Source: Methylonatrum kenyense (lineage in GTDB: Bacteria > Pseudomonadota > Gammaproteobacteria > Nitrococcales > Aquisalimonadaceae). Taken from it: a DNA stretch of 64,000 nt. The position numbers were made by a program, and so were the translations under genes. Of the stretch, positions 33,723 to 42,328 are shown in pieces. Numbering within the stretch: position 1 is the first letter of the stretch; each line of letters starts with the position of its first letter. The stretch covers positions 372,001 to 436,000 of the forward strand of contig NZ_JALPKO010000001.1 in the NCBI RefSeq assembly GCF_023195885.1, read 5' to 3'. The notes under the pieces were generated by a model. That model was not told where the DNA came from and ran no database searches. It saw nothing but the letters and a program-made list of their open reading frames with translations.

Positions 33723-34820
33723 ATGTCAATTCTATCTGTTTTAAAGAAATCTGCCCGGGCCTCCCTGTTGGTCACGATGCCGTTCGCGTTTTCCGGTTGC
33801 TGGCTAGGCGATTCCTCATTACTTGACGCAGAACCAAGCGTCGAAATAAACGAAATATTCCAAAACGGACGTCATGTATTCATTAATAGAAATGATGAAA
33901 TTATCCTTTTGATTATAGAAGTCTCATCGGACTCTACACGAGTTGCCTATGCTAACCAGAGCGGAAAAGAGTGGAGCACGATCGAGGATGTTAAAAAAAT
34001 CGAATCTAACGACCAGCTTTTTCATATCGCAATAGTTGACAGGGGGCTATCAGAACTAAAAGAATACTGGCCTTTCGTTGCAACATCAAACTCATTTTAT
34101 TTCCACTTTGGAGCGGGCAGACCGGTTTCCGGAAAATCAGAAATGGCGGAATTAATAAATGCATCAATTTCCGGAGGCGAGGTTAAAAACTGGGCAGGAT
34201 TCGAATCTGTTCCCGAAGGGAACGTCGATGCAGTGATGAGTGAGATCCGTGCTTTTTGGGAGCAAGGCGCGCAGGAAAAACAGGCCGAGGAGAAAAAACA
34301 GGCTGCAGAGACTCAGGCGAGCGAAGAAGGCGATAGTACGAAGCAGGAGCGCAATGACCAAACGCGCCAGCGCGATACTCCGGCAGCCTTCCGTAGCGAC
34401 GGATACGCGAGGTCACAACTGATCGAAGCCATCTACTCCGGAAATACACAACGGTTCATCCCCGCCGACCACGGCCTATATTTACTTAGCTTTGCAACGA
34501 TGTTTTACCACGCAGAAGGCGATCACGCTTGCAACATTGCAGTCTCGGCACCTGCGTTGACGACGCTAACAACGTTGGGCACAACTGATGCGCTGAGCAT
34601 CCTAATGGGGCCTATGCTTGAGGCGCACCGACGAGGTAGCCGAGGACGCGATCAAGCATTCGTCGACGGCGCGAGAGCTGGAGAGCAGGGCATGGTGGCT
34701 GGCATGGAAGCCGAGGGCTCAGGTCAAAACGATGCTCGTTTATTTTACTCGCGACACGGCTGCGCAACCCCTGTGGCCAAGAGATTCTTCATTAACTTCA
34801 ACCAGTTCGTCCTGCGGTGA
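33723..34820 (+). CDS. Lipoprotein of unknown function, AT-richer than neighbours
   Basis: 365 residues with AAGGAAG before ATG 33723. The lipobox is FAFSGC (Cys26) after a hydrophobic segment. A charged, Glu/Lys/Gln-rich linker (KQAEEKKQAAETQASEEGDS) at about 178-205 separates two parts. The C-terminal part holds FRSDGYARSQLIEAIYSGN and FYSRHGCATPVAKRFF, with a Cys. I recognise no family. Codon use is clearly more AT-rich than flanking genes, and decayed elements lie on both sides, so recent acquisition is likely. Confidence 0.75.
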   Translation: MSILSVLKKSARASLLVTMPFAFSGCWLGDSSLLDAEPSVEINEIFQNGRHVFINRNDEIILLIIEVSSDSTRVAYANQSGKEWSTIEDVKKIESNDQLFHIAIVDRGLSELKEYWPFVATSNSFYFHFGAGRPVSGKSEMAELINASISGGEVKNWAGFESVPEGNVDAVMSEIRAFWEQGAQEKQAEEKKQAAETQASEEGDSTKQERNDQTRQRDTPAAFRSDGYARSQLIEAIYSGNTQRFIPADHGLYLLSFATMFYHAEGDHACNIAVSAPALTTLTTLGTTDALSILMGPMLEAHRRGSRGRDQAFVDGARAGEQGMVAGMEAEGSGQNDARLFYSRHGCATPVAKRFFINFNQFVLR

Positions 34821-35002
34821 GGGCTGAGACATCCATAGATTTCCGCCGAAGCCTGACTTGGCGGAAAACTTATGAGTGTCCTGAACGTCTTTGAACTTCC
34901 TTACTTTGCCAAAACTGGCGATCTGGCGCCCCAAAAATCAACGATTATCGTAGCTTTATCAGACTTTTATAGGTTATTCAGAGGCGACGGGGAGGTCCGA
35001 CG

Positions 35003-35145
35003 TTGAACATTCGCCTGTACACTAACGCGACGCCAACACCGAAGATCCGGGCCTACATTCCAGTCGTCCGATAAGAGCATCCGGGAGCTCGCCAAAGATC
35101 TGGGCATCTCGATGAATACCGAACGTCACTGGCGCAACCGAAAGA
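35003..35145 (+). pseudogene. N-terminal remnant of an IS481-type transposase
   Basis: TTG 35003 with GGGGAGG upstream opens LNIRLYTNATPTPKIRAYI. One extra C shifts the frame, and it resumes as QSSDKSIRELAKDLGISMNT then HWRNRKK. This is the N-terminal helix-turn-helix of IS481-like transposases (MNI.LH.NA.TTP.IRA.IQ.S..S...LA...GVS..TV..W). The catalytic DDE part is absent. The remnant ends at palindromic repeat copy 4. Confidence 0.72.
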
Positions 35146-35146
35146 A

Positions 35147-35169
35147 AAATCTGTGGGTGTCCCAGATTT
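35147..35169. repeat. AAATCTG..GGGTGTCC palindromic repeat, copy 4
   Basis: AAATCTG-TGGGTGTCC-CAGATTT: perfect 7-base inverted arms around a 9-base loop. Further CAGATTTCG echoes follow to about 35205. Confidence 0.75.
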
Positions 35170-35211
35170 CGTCCCAGATTTCGCAGATCGGATTTCGCCA
35201 AGATTTCGCTA

Positions 35212-36852
35212 TCAGGCCAGGCCTGCTTCATCCATCAGCCGCATCAGTTTGCGACGGGCGCGGTAACGGTCTCGTATGCCGCTGATCCAGGTGTCCGTGG
35301 TTTCACCCGGCGCGAGGGAGACCGCATCACGCATCAGCGGCACCAATTTCGCATAGGTGTTGGCGTTGGCATCAGGCAGCTTCAAGTCCGCCGCACACCG
35401 TAGCATGCCGGCGGCATCAACGGGATGCGTCCGACGGATTCGGCGCGCGAGCGAGACGAGCACATCGGGGCTTGCCGCTTGCGCGGCTGCGAGTTGCCGG
35501 GCCGCGTCGAAATCCTCATCCAGCATCAGCAAGGTCAGCCGCAGGCTGGCATCATGGCGCCCATCTTCCAGGCGACGTTCCCGGCCGGCCACCACATCCA
35601 ACGCCTCGCCACGCAAGGCCGGCCAGTTTTCGCCCGCACTATCCTTCAAGCGGCTCCAGGACATACCGTCGGGGTGGCCGACGAAATCGTCCCACAGCAG
35701 TCGCCGAGCCTCGTCCGTCAAGCCCGCCCGCTGGAACTCCTCGGCGGCAAGAACGCGCATACCCGACCGGTCCGGATGGGCTTTCAGGCCGCGCTCGGCC
35801 CATTGCAGTGCCAGCGCATCATGCCCGAAGTCCCGACAGGCCGCCACGATCCGCTCGAAGGCGTAACCCGAGGACAGGTCGCGACTGAGCACCGCTAGCA
35901 AGGCATCGAAATCTCCGCGGACCCGGCTCAGTTCCTCGTACCGGCTCACCACCGAAAACTCGCTGCCATCGCGGGCACTGGCGGTCACCCCGCGCTCTGC
36001 TGGTTGCGCCAGGGACTTGTACTCGCGTTCGACACGCCTGGCGTAATCCGCCTGGCCCCGCTCGCCCAGCACAGGCCAGTAGGCGTCCAGCGGGAACAGC
36101 CCCCAGTCGTCGTGCCGCTTCAGCCCATGCAGCGCCCTGGCCAGCTTCAACCCATCCGGGCGAGCGGCCTCGGCAGCGCGGGCATGGAGCGTCGCGAACG
36201 CGAAAATGCCCTCGCCGATGGTGCCAGCCGAATCATCGGCATTGCGGTAAATCCGTAGCAGGCGCTCCACCGCGTATGCAGCAAGGTGGAAACATTGCTG
36301 CGGATTCCGACCAAGCAGGCCGTCGAGCATGGTCAGCGGCTCGTGCAAGCGCTCACCGAAATCCAGGCTGCGGCGGTAATCCAGGAACCCTCTGACGCGC
36401 AGCATCGCCGCCAGTGCCTGCTTGAGCTCAGCGGGGTCACTGGCGAGTCGCAGCCGCAGGCTCCTGGCTAGTCCGGGGTCGTCCATCGCCGCCTCGTGCA
36501 ACCAGTTGGCCAACTGCGCCGCCGGTTGGCGGCGCAGCAAGGACAACAGATCATCTTTCGGGGCATCCGCAGGCGTCGAACCATCCCCGTCCAGCCAGAT
36601 CAGGCTGGCTGCCACCAGGTGCTTGCAGAAACTGCCATCGGCGGCGGCCGGACAACTGCAATTCCACTGCGGCTCGCCCTCATCCTCCCGGTACCAGAGC
36701 CGATAGCGGGCCGTGCCCCGAGCGTCCGCAACGAAACCGGTATTCGACCGTTCCGACAAGGTCACCAGCCCGTCGCGGAAATAGCCGACGCCGCGCTCAA
36801 TGGCCGCCTCTCCGGCAAGGTCCACCAGCATTGGTTCGTCCAGAATCGGCAT
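35212..36852 (-). CDS. SWIM zinc-finger domain protein
   Basis: 546 residues from ATG 36852; a GTG at 36858 is possible. The SWIM motif CxCx(n)CxH is at about 67-80 (WNCSCPAAADGSFCKHLVA). The rest is long helical repeats (SLRLRLASDPAELKQALAAM, YRARRKLMRLMDEAGLA). SWIM proteins bind DNA or proteins. It starts 3 bases after the RelE-like toxin stop, so it is translated with the toxin/antitoxin pair at 36855-37338. Partial copies of its two ends occur at 23667-23824 and 33399-33422. Confidence 0.85.
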   Translation of the reverse strand: MPILDEPMLVDLAGEAAIERGVGYFRDGLVTLSERSNTGFVADARGTARYRLWYREDEGEPQWNCSCPAAADGSFCKHLVAASLIWLDGDGSTPADAPKDDLLSLLRRQPAAQLANWLHEAAMDDPGLARSLRLRLASDPAELKQALAAMLRVRGFLDYRRSLDFGERLHEPLTMLDGLLGRNPQQCFHLAAYAVERLLRIYRNADDSAGTIGEGIFAFATLHARAAEAARPDGLKLARALHGLKRHDDWGLFPLDAYWPVLGERGQADYARRVEREYKSLAQPAERGVTASARDGSEFSVVSRYEELSRVRGDFDALLAVLSRDLSSGYAFERIVAACRDFGHDALALQWAERGLKAHPDRSGMRVLAAEEFQRAGLTDEARRLLWDDFVGHPDGMSWSRLKDSAGENWPALRGEALDVVAGRERRLEDGRHDASLRLTLLMLDEDFDAARQLAAAQAASPDVLVSLARRIRRTHPVDAAGMLRCAADLKLPDANANTYAKLVPLMRDAVSLAPGETTDTWISGIRDRYRARRKLMRLMDEAGLA

Positions 36853-36854
36853 GA

Positions 36855-37118
36855 TCACCTGCGCTCGTACGCGTGCTTTCGGTGAGCAACCTTCACGACC
36901 GTCACGACCGGCAACGGATCCCTTACCTCATAGATGATCCGGTACACGCCCTGCCGAATCCGATAGCGCTCCTGCCCGGAGAGCTTTTCGCTGCCAGCCG
37001 GACGGGGATTTTCCCGCAGTTCCTCGATGCGCCGAAGGATGCGGGCGACGTCCATGTTGGGAATCGGCCGAAGATCCTTCGCGACCGATTTCCTGAAGAC
37101 GAGCTCATAGCTTGCCAT
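36855..37118 (-). CDS. RelE/ParE-type toxin
   Basis: 87 residues, standard size. Family pattern: YELVFRKSVAKDLRPIP, ILRRIEELRENPRPAGSEKL, then RYRIRQGVYRIIYEV and VVTVVKVAHRKHAY. Basic residues for mRNA cleavage on the ribosome (Arg in RIRQGVYRI, His/Lys in AHRKHAYERR) are present. The start overlaps the antitoxin end by 14 bases, and the SWIM gene follows 3 bases later. Confidence 0.9.
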   Translation of the reverse strand: MASYELVFRKSVAKDLRPIPNMDVARILRRIEELRENPRPAGSEKLSGQERYRIRQGVYRIIYEVRDPLPVVTVVKVAHRKHAYERR

Positions 37119-37338
37119 GCACCTTCAGGTCCTCGAGCAGCGCTTCATAGCTCATCGTCGGCTCGGACACCCGTTCGTCGAATGCCGCGAGGTCTTCCTG
37201 ATCCTCGGCCAAGGCGGCACGAACAGCGTCGTTGACAAGGTCAGAGATCGAGCGGTGCGTGTGGGCGGCCTTAAGCCTTAACGCCGCATGTAACTGCGGA
37301 TCGAAGTAAACCGTGGAACGCTTAGAGGGTTCGCTCAT
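37105..37338 (-). CDS. Ribbon-helix-helix antitoxin
   Basis: 77 residues. The N-terminal ribbon (KRSTVYFDPQLHAALRLKAA) and helix pair (THRSISDLVNDAVRAAL) are RHH/CopG-type, followed by an acidic toxin-binding tail (EDQEDLAAFDER). It is first in the operon with the RelE-like toxin and probably represses it. CTCATGG context gives ATG 37338. Confidence 0.88.
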   Translation of the reverse strand: MSEPSKRSTVYFDPQLHAALRLKAAHTHRSISDLVNDAVRAALAEDQEDLAAFDERVSEPTMSYEALLEDLKVHGKL

Positions 37339-37543
37339 GGCCAGGTCCAGAATCCGAGAACAGCAAGGAGCCTGGCATCATGACGTCAAAGCGTCAAACG
37401 CGCAGAAGGGAACATCATGACTTCGTCCGATCGAGGGGTTCTACCCCGCCCCACCTCCCGGTGTCGGGGCTCTCTGAATCACTCTGCGGCGGCGGCCGCT
37501 CCCGTCATCAACCAGACACTGCATCACTGCCATGCCGCGTCAT

Positions 37544-37741
37544 TCAGGCCGCCACCTGCTCAAACGTGAAATGCGGTATATCCGTCCGCTCACTGGCATG
37601 CTCAAGCGTGATAGCGCAAATGTTTCCGTCCTTGTCAACGTCCAGCAGGGTGTTTGGGTCGAGGTCTCGCGTTTCCACGATTTCGCTCGCTCGCAGCTCG
37701 ATATAGAGCGTGTCCGTATCCTGAAAGTATTGGACCTTCAT
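37544..37741 (-). CDS. DUF2283 family protein, probable antitoxin
   Basis: 65 residues. The MKVQYFQDTDTLYIEL start and ETRDLDPNTLLDVDKDGNI core are the DUF2283 hallmark. It overlaps the upstream DUF4258-like gene by 4 bases (ATGA), the common arrangement of this pair, which behaves as a toxin/antitoxin-like module by context. Confidence 0.85.
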   Translation of the reverse strand: MKVQYFQDTDTLYIELRASEIVETRDLDPNTLLDVDKDGNICAITLEHASERTDIPHFTFEQVAA

Positions 37742-37977
37742 CCCTGCCCACCTCGTCGGTCAAAAAAAGCGTTATGGACTGTTTCACCATCGGCCAGGAG
37801 CACGACGCGAAGCCAACGATTATCCGCTTCAGGGATTTGTCCCCATCGACGGATCCGGCCATCAGCCTGAATACGCTCGCGATCAGGCTTACTAACCACT
37901 CGCTCGATCCAGCCCAGCTTGATGCTGGACCGGTCAGGGCGAGCACGCATGGCTTCAAAATAACGTGTCACTTTCAT
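37738..37977 (-). CDS. DUF4258-like protein, probable toxin partner
   Basis: 79 residues. The pattern TRYFEAMRARPDRSSIKLGWIERVV then RIRRWGQIPEADNRWLRVVLL and TVHNAFFDRR matches DUF4258/RelE-fold proteins next to DUF2283 genes. First gene of the pair, translationally coupled. Two such pairs lie within 1.2 kb of each other here. Confidence 0.75.
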   Translation of the reverse strand: MKVTRYFEAMRARPDRSSIKLGWIERVVSKPDRERIQADGRIRRWGQIPEADNRWLRVVLLADGETVHNAFFDRRGGQG

Positions 37978-38028
37978 TGGATGCCAGCACCTCCCTGTTC
38001 CGGCATCGCTCCTGGTTTCTGCCTCAGT

Positions 38029-38745
38029 CTAGCCGCACTTGCTGTCCCCACAATTCAAACAGGTCATGCAGCCATCCATCATCACCGCGGCCTTGGTGTT
38101 GCACTTGGCGCAGAGAGTGGCGCTTTCGGGGAATTCGGTGGCGGTGTCGCTGGCGGCGTTGCCTTCCTCGGCGAATTCGACCTCGCCACGCAGTTCGGCC
38201 TTTTTCTGTTCGATGAAGGTCTTCTGGTGGTGGTCCAGCTCGTCGTCGATCATGCCGATCTTGCGCAGGTGGCGTTCGATGACATCACCGATTTCGGCCA
38301 CCAGCGAGGGCATGAACTTGCCGCCCTTCTTGAAGTAGCCGCCGCGGGGGTCGAACACCGCCTTCAGCTCTTCGGCCAGGAAGGTGCAGTCGCCGCCCTT
38401 GCGGAACACCGCCGAGACGATGCGGGTGAGTGCGACGATCCACTGGAAGTGGTCCATGTTCTTCGAGTTGATGAAGATCTCGAAGGGCCGGCGCAGCTCG
38501 TGGTCGGTGCCCTCGTTCAGCACCATGTCGTTGATGGTGACGTACAGCGCATGCTCGGAGAGCGGCGTCTTCACCTTGTAGGTGCTGCCCTCCAGGTATT
38601 CCGGGCGCTGCAGCAGCTCACTCATGTGCTCGATGTCGGGGGCGTTGGCGGCCTCGGTGGGGACCGCTTCGGCGGAACCGGTCTGTTCCGCCACGTCCTT
38701 GACCACTTCGTAGCCGACGATCTTGCTGTCTATCTTGATGGCCAT
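38029..38745 (-). CDS. NrdJ C-terminal (TSCPD/zinc) subunit of class II ribonucleotide reductase
   Basis: 238 residues. It carries the TSCPD-type region (SEHALYVTINDMVLNEGTDH, RPFEIFINSKNMDHFQWIVA, LTRIVSAVFRKGGD) that ends single-chain NrdJ proteins, then a tail with cysteine pairs (CAKCNTKA, CMTCLNCGDSKCG) for redox exchange or zinc. It starts 20 bases after the catalytic subunit's stop on the same strand. So the enzyme is split into two chains made from one transcript. Confidence 0.85.
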   Translation of the reverse strand: MAIKIDSKIVGYEVVKDVAEQTGSAEAVPTEAANAPDIEHMSELLQRPEYLEGSTYKVKTPLSEHALYVTINDMVLNEGTDHELRRPFEIFINSKNMDHFQWIVALTRIVSAVFRKGGDCTFLAEELKAVFDPRGGYFKKGGKFMPSLVAEIGDVIERHLRKIGMIDDELDHHQKTFIEQKKAELRGEVEFAEEGNAASDTATEFPESATLCAKCNTKAAVMMDGCMTCLNCGDSKCG

Positions 38746-38765
38746 GTCATTTACCTCGTGCGGAA

Positions 38766-41700
38766 TCAGAATTTGCCGTAGTAGCCTTCTTTCAGGGCGT
38801 CGAACAGGTTGGCGGCGGTGTGAATCTCGCCGTCGTACTCGATCTCGTCGCCGCCCTTGGCCTCCACCTTGGTGCCGTCGGACAATTCGAAGCGGTAGGT
38901 GGTGTTGTCCAGGTCACTTTCCTTGACCAGCACGCCCTGGAAGGCCTCCGGGTTGAAGCGGAACGTGGTGCAGCCCTTCAGGCCCTTCTCGTAGGCGTAG
39001 CGGTAGATGTCCTTGAAGTCCTCGTAGGGATACTCGGTGGGCACGTTGGCCGTCTTCGAGATCGAGGAATCCACCCACTTCTGCGCCGCCGCCTGGATGT
39101 CCACATGCTGCTTGGGCGTGATGTCATCGGCGGTGATGAAGTAGTCCGGCAGCGCGCTCTCGCCCTCCTCCGGGTACGGCTTGGCATCGGCATCAATGAA
39201 GGTGCGGTAGGCCAGCAGCTCGAAGGAGAACACGTCCACCTTTTCCTTCGACTTCTTGCCCTCGCGGATCACGTTGCGGAAATAGTGATGCGCAAAGCTC
39301 GGCTCGATGCCGTTGCTGGCGTTATTGGCCAGCGACAGCGAGATCGTGCCGGTGGGCGCGATGGAGCTGTGGTGGGTGAAGCGGCAGCCCTTCTCGGCGA
39401 TTGCATCGATGACAGCCGAATCCACCTCGGCGACGCGCTGCATGTAGCGGCTGTATTTCGCCAGCAGCACCCGTCCCTTGATCGTGTCGCCTTCCTTGTA
39501 GCCGTCCTTCGCCATTTCCGGGCGCTGGGCCAGCATTTCCTTGGTGACCGTGTAGTCCTCGTCCATGATCGGCGCCGGGCCCTTTTCCTCGGCCAGTTGC
39601 ACGCCAGTCTGCCAGCCCACCAGGGCCATCTGCTTGGCGACTTCCTCGGTGAAGGCCACCGAACGCTCGTCGCCGTACTGCATGCCCATCATCGTGACGG
39701 TGCTGCCCAGGCCCAGGAAGCCCATGCCGTGGCGGCGCTTGCGTTCGATTTCGGCGCGCTGCTGCGGCAGCGGCAGGCCGTTGATCTCCACCACGTTGTC
39801 CAGCATGCGGGTAAACACCGAGACCACTTCCCGGTACTCGTCCCAGTCGAACCAGGCCTTGGGCGTGAACGGGTCGCGCACGAACTTGGTCAGGTTGACC
39901 GAACCGAGCAGGCAGGCGCCGTAGGGCGGCAATGGCTGTTCGCCGCAGGGGTTGGTGGCGCGGATGTTTTCGCAGAACCAGTTGTTGTTCATCTCGTTGA
40001 CGCGGTCGATGAGGATGAACCCGGGTTCGGCGAAGTCGTAGGTGGAGGTCATGATCATGTCCCACAGCCGGCGCGCCTTGACGGTGCGCTGGATGCGACA
40101 GGCAACCAGGCCTTCCTCGTTGCTGACATAACCGTCGCGGCTCGGCCATTCCCGCCACTGCACCAGGCTGGTGTCATCCAGATCGATGCCGTCGGTTTCC
40201 ACTTCCTTCGGCGACAGCGGGAACACCAGCGGCCAGTCCGCGTCCTGGTCCACCGCCTTCATGAACTCGTCGGTGATCAGCAGGCTCAGGTTGAACTGCC
40301 GCAGGCGGCCGTCCTCTCGCTTGGCGCGGATGAAGTCCATGACGTCCGGATGGCCGACGTCGAAGGTCGCCATCTGCGCGCCACGGCGGCCGCCGGCCGA
40401 AGACACCGTAAAGCACATCTTGTCGTAGATATCCATGAACGACAGCGAGCCCGAGGTGTAAGCGCCGGCGCCGGAGACATAGGCGCCGCGATGCCGCAGG
40501 GTCGAAAATTCATAGCCAATGCCGCAATTGTGGATGACCATCAGGCCACCCTCACCGGCGAGGTAGTTGTTGTGCCTTTCGACGGTGAAGTCGTAGAAGG
40601 TCTCGCCGATATCGAGGCCTTTCTCTACCGATTCCACCGGTCGCAACGTCCGCGCGAGAGAGATTTGTCCAGCCAGGTGCGGAAAACGTTCGAGCCAACG
40701 GTCCAGCCAGACCCGGCTGATGACAGTCTTGCGATGGTAGCCATGATAGAAACCAAGGCGCTGCCGCTCGGCGTGACCGAGGCCCTTGACCTCGCCCTCC
40801 AGGGCCTGGGTCAGGACGCCGGGTAAACAGTACATATCGTACTGTCCGGCCTGGCTCGCATGTTCACGAATGCGATTCCGCTTGCCGCTATCGGCCATGA
40901 ACGACGAAATCACTCGCAGGAACGAGGAATCCGAGATCTTCAGTGAGACGCCACCGCTGTCACGGATGGTGTTGCCGTTGTAGACGTGGCTGCGCGGCTT
41001 CCGATGCGTCACCCCGCCATGCACTCCGAACAGGCCCAAGAGGTGCTTCAACTCCTCGGCAAATGCCGAATTCTGGGTCGCGATCGTGACGCTGCCCCGC
41101 TCCCGACTGACCGTGCCATCGGTATCAATCAGCCCCGCCAGGAACGGCAGGAAATACTGATCCGGCCGTTCGGCCACCCAACGGGGTACGTGCAGGGTCG
41201 CGGTCTTGCAACCGACCTGATCATCGATCAACTCCGCCGCCCGGCTGGCTTCGAAACTCGATACCGTGTAATCCCAGACAGCGGTGCCGTTCGGTGTCGC
41301 CGATTCCACAACCTGCGCCGTGGAACCGCAGAATCCGCGGAAAAACGCGGCATACCGTTCCACCACTTCCCGTTCTGCCGCACGGATCTTGAAAATCAGG
41401 CGCTGACCAGCGGCGCTGGCCCGGCGAGCCCAGGCCGTGCGACTCGGCTTGTAGGTGAACTGCTTGGCATAGGCACTGCCGTCGCCAAGGTGCGCACCGG
41501 CAAACCATGCCTGGCCAGCAGACGCATTATCTGCCGCCCAGGCAAACGCGTGATGGACGAGCCCGTCCGTCTCGGCGACTTCGTCGGCCCGAACGTAGGC
41601 CAGCCGTTCGTTACGGTAGACCAGAACCGGATGCTTGACCGAGGTCTTCAGCACGGTACCGGCAGACCGAATGGCGATATTTTCGCTGCGGGGCACACGC

Positions 41701-42239
41701 GTCACCATGTGCTTTTCGATGCGACGCATCTCGAAGGCACCACTATCGCGGTCATAGCAGAGCATCATGCCGTGCCGCTCCCTAACCGCCCGCTCGGCGG
41801 TCACGGCACCGTGTTCGGTAACAACCGTGGTCTCGGGGGCCACACAACCCGCCTTCAGCGTCAGCCCCGCCTCGTGGACCTTCTGCAGGATGTCGTCCAT
41901 CGAGTCGCCGATGGTGCCGGAGACCGTGCAGTTGATGGTGCTGGTCGCAGGCTTGTGTTCCTGAGCGCCGGCATTGGACGTGATGCGGCCGGCCGGAATC
42001 GCGCCGTGACGCAGCGCCCAGAGGAACTTGCCGTACCACTCGCGGCGCAGTTCCTCGGTGGTTTCCACCTCGGCCAGCGCCTCGGCCACCCGTCGCCAGG
42101 TGTGGTCGACGGTCTCGTCGATGACGCGACCGTCCTTGGCCTTGAGCCGGTATTTCTTGTCCCAGATGTCCATCGAGGCACTCTGGATTTCTATCTCCGC
42201 AGCGTTGGCCGGCAGCGTCTTTGCAGTGGCGGTGGTCAT
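38766..42239 (-). CDS. nrdJ: Adenosylcobalamin-dependent ribonucleotide reductase, catalytic subunit, with intein
   Basis: 1157 residues from ATG 42239; 717 remain after splicing. The extein is class II RNR: TSTINCTVSGTIGDSMDDIL (redox Cys), CGIGYEFSTLRHRG, FNLSLLITDEFMKAV, NPCGEQPLPPYGACLLGSVN (thiyl Cys and Glu region) and APTGTISLSLANNASNGIEP. It converts ribonucleotides to deoxyribonucleotides using a B12 radical, with or without oxygen. The intein at 40527-41846 separates LTLKAG from CGIGYEF. Two NrdR boxes lie upstream (42329-42375). The TSCPD end is a separate gene. Confidence 0.95.
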   Translation of the reverse strand: MTTATAKTLPANAAEIEIQSASMDIWDKKYRLKAKDGRVIDETVDHTWRRVAEALAEVETTEELRREWYGKFLWALRHGAIPAGRITSNAGAQEHKPATSTINCTVSGTIGDSMDDILQKVHEAGLTLKAGCVAPETTVVTEHGAVTAERAVRERHGMMLCYDRDSGAFEMRRIEKHMVTRVPRSENIAIRSAGTVLKTSVKHPVLVYRNERLAYVRADEVAETDGLVHHAFAWAADNASAGQAWFAGAHLGDGSAYAKQFTYKPSRTAWARRASAAGQRLIFKIRAAEREVVERYAAFFRGFCGSTAQVVESATPNGTAVWDYTVSSFEASRAAELIDDQVGCKTATLHVPRWVAERPDQYFLPFLAGLIDTDGTVSRERGSVTIATQNSAFAEELKHLLGLFGVHGGVTHRKPRSHVYNGNTIRDSGGVSLKISDSSFLRVISSFMADSGKRNRIREHASQAGQYDMYCLPGVLTQALEGEVKGLGHAERQRLGFYHGYHRKTVISRVWLDRWLERFPHLAGQISLARTLRPVESVEKGLDIGETFYDFTVERHNNYLAGEGGLMVIHNCGIGYEFSTLRHRGAYVSGAGAYTSGSLSFMDIYDKMCFTVSSAGGRRGAQMATFDVGHPDVMDFIRAKREDGRLRQFNLSLLITDEFMKAVDQDADWPLVFPLSPKEVETDGIDLDDTSLVQWREWPSRDGYVSNEEGLVACRIQRTVKARRLWDMIMTSTYDFAEPGFILIDRVNEMNNNWFCENIRATNPCGEQPLPPYGACLLGSVNLTKFVRDPFTPKAWFDWDEYREVVSVFTRMLDNVVEINGLPLPQQRAEIERKRRHGMGFLGLGSTVTMMGMQYGDERSVAFTEEVAKQMALVGWQTGVQLAEEKGPAPIMDEDYTVTKEMLAQRPEMAKDGYKEGDTIKGRVLLAKYSRYMQRVAEVDSAVIDAIAEKGCRFTHHSSIAPTGTISLSLANNASNGIEPSFAHHYFRNVIREGKKSKEKVDVFSFELLAYRTFIDADAKPYPEEGESALPDYFITADDITPKQHVDIQAAAQKWVDSSISKTANVPTEYPYEDFKDIYRYAYEKGLKGCTTFRFNPEAFQGVLVKESDLDNTTYRFELSDGTKVEAKGGDEIEYDGEIHTAANLFDALKEGYYGKF
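40527..41846 (-). mobile_element. NrdJ intein with LAGLIDADG homing endonuclease
   Basis: 440 residues in frame. It begins with Cys1 (CVAPETTVVT). Block B is TSVKHPVLV (68-76, with the His). The endonuclease motifs are FAGAHLGDGS (115-124) and LAGLIDTDG (236-244). The splice end is ETFYDFTVERHNNYL then LMVIHN, followed by extein Cys+1 of CGIGYEF. All splicing residues (Cys1, TxxH, His-Asn, Cys+1) are present, so splicing should be active. The first LAGLIDADG motif is less canonical. Confidence 0.95.
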
Positions 42240-42328
42240 GTCCGGGCGTCTCCCTCGGTCGGAATGGCGATAGGTCAGTGACTTGCCCTGCTTATCCACA
42301 GGGTGCCCACAGGCGATGCACTGGAAAA

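Noticed and set aside
37380-37543. Possible gene between the two toxin/antitoxin pairs
   Set aside because: The frame there is proline/serine-rich with no ribosome site and no family match.
38820-42281. Very long plus-strand frames opposite nrdJ
   Set aside because: His/Leu/Gly-rich antisense shadows; nrdJ and intein motifs are unambiguous on the minus strand.
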